Assembly: GCA_937894055.1 (NCBI GenBank)
Contig: CALDHQ010000009.1
Coordinates: forward strand, 1 to 5,511
DNA from: an uncultured Polymorphobacter sp.
GTDB lineage: Bacteria; Pseudomonadota; Alphaproteobacteria; Sphingomonadales; Sphingomonadaceae
Length of the DNA: 5,511 bases
Reading direction: 5' to 3'
Of the stretch, positions 5,457 to 5,511 are shown one piece after another. The notes beneath the pieces were generated by a model. It saw only the letters and a list, made by a program, of their open reading frames with translations. It had not been told where the DNA came from and did not search any database. Numbering within the stretch: the stretch's first letter is position 1; every line of letters starts with the position of its first letter. Made by a program: the position numbers and the translations under genes.

Positions 5457-5511
5457 ATGAAGACCCGCGCCGCCGTCGCCTTTGCCGCCAACCAGCCGCT
5501 CGAAATCGTCG
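5457..5511 (+). CDS. Class III alcohol dehydrogenase / S-(hydroxymethyl)glutathione dehydrogenase, N-terminal fragment
   Basis: Only 18 codons are in the window (MKTRAAVAFAANQPLEIV), cut by the window end. This N-terminus closely resembles the start of zinc-dependent class III alcohol dehydrogenases (AdhC/FrmA), which typically begin MKTRAAVA followed by a small linker and PLEIVEVD. If right, the enzyme oxidises S-(hydroxymethyl)glutathione, formed from formaldehyde and glutathione, with NAD+ in the cytosol. The zinc-binding and cofactor motifs lie beyond the window, so other medium-chain dehydrogenases are not excluded. A good Shine-Dalgarno fixes the start. Confidence 0.72.
   Translation, partial: MKTRAAVAFAANQPLEIV

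Noticed and set aside
1..5511. CRISPR array, insertion sequence, prophage or defence island
   Set aside because: No direct-repeat array, no transposase-like or integrase-like frame, no terminal inverted repeats and no tRNA were seen. The coding content is conserved metabolic genes with uniform codon use.

Overview
This window looks like ordinary chromosomal DNA from a high-GC alphaproteobacterium, most probably of the Sphingomonadales. The reasons are the strong G/C bias at third codon positions (which also produces many spurious antisense open frames), the style of the TrmL, HemF and GNAT proteins, and a small secreted protein ending in a PEPxxWA-type PEP-CTERM sorting signal, common in sphingomonads. 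The lineage is an inference from memory of these families, not from a search.

Layout. (a) 50-1294, minus: kynureninase (kynU). The first 49 bases hold only a short inverted repeat just past its stop. (b) 1368-3329, plus: a tight three-gene run of an FAH-family hydrolase, the tRNA wobble methyltransferase TrmL, and the aerobic coproporphyrinogen III oxidase HemF. The junctions are a 4-base gap and an ATGA stop/start overlap, so the three are probably co-transcribed and translationally coupled. This run is divergent from kynU. (c) 3326-4153, minus: a multi-pass membrane protein of unknown role, convergent with hemF and overlapping it by 4 bases, with a good -35/-10 promoter and ribosome binding site of its own. 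(d) 4297-4893, plus: a GNAT-family acetyltransferase, divergent from the membrane protein. (e) 4947-5231, minus: a 94-residue PEP-CTERM protein ending in a strong intrinsic terminator whose T-tract reaches into the stop codon of the convergent GNAT gene. (f) 5232-5456: a relatively AT-rich divergent intergenic region with short repeats and tentative promoter-like motifs. (g) 5457 to the window end, plus: the first 18 codons of a gene that looks like class III alcohol dehydrogenase (glutathione-dependent formaldehyde dehydrogenase).

Functionally these are housekeeping and peripheral-metabolism genes: tryptophan/kynurenine breakdown, acylpyruvate-type hydrolysis, tRNA modification, heme synthesis and formaldehyde detoxification. 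They are mostly independent transcription units rather than one system. I saw no mobile element, CRISPR array, tRNA or rRNA, and no convincing new multi-gene system. The items most worth a second look are the very short PEP-CTERM protein with its terminator, an apparent 11-residue deletion inside the FAH protein, a substitution in the HemF signature, and possible leaderless starts for kynU and the GNAT gene.
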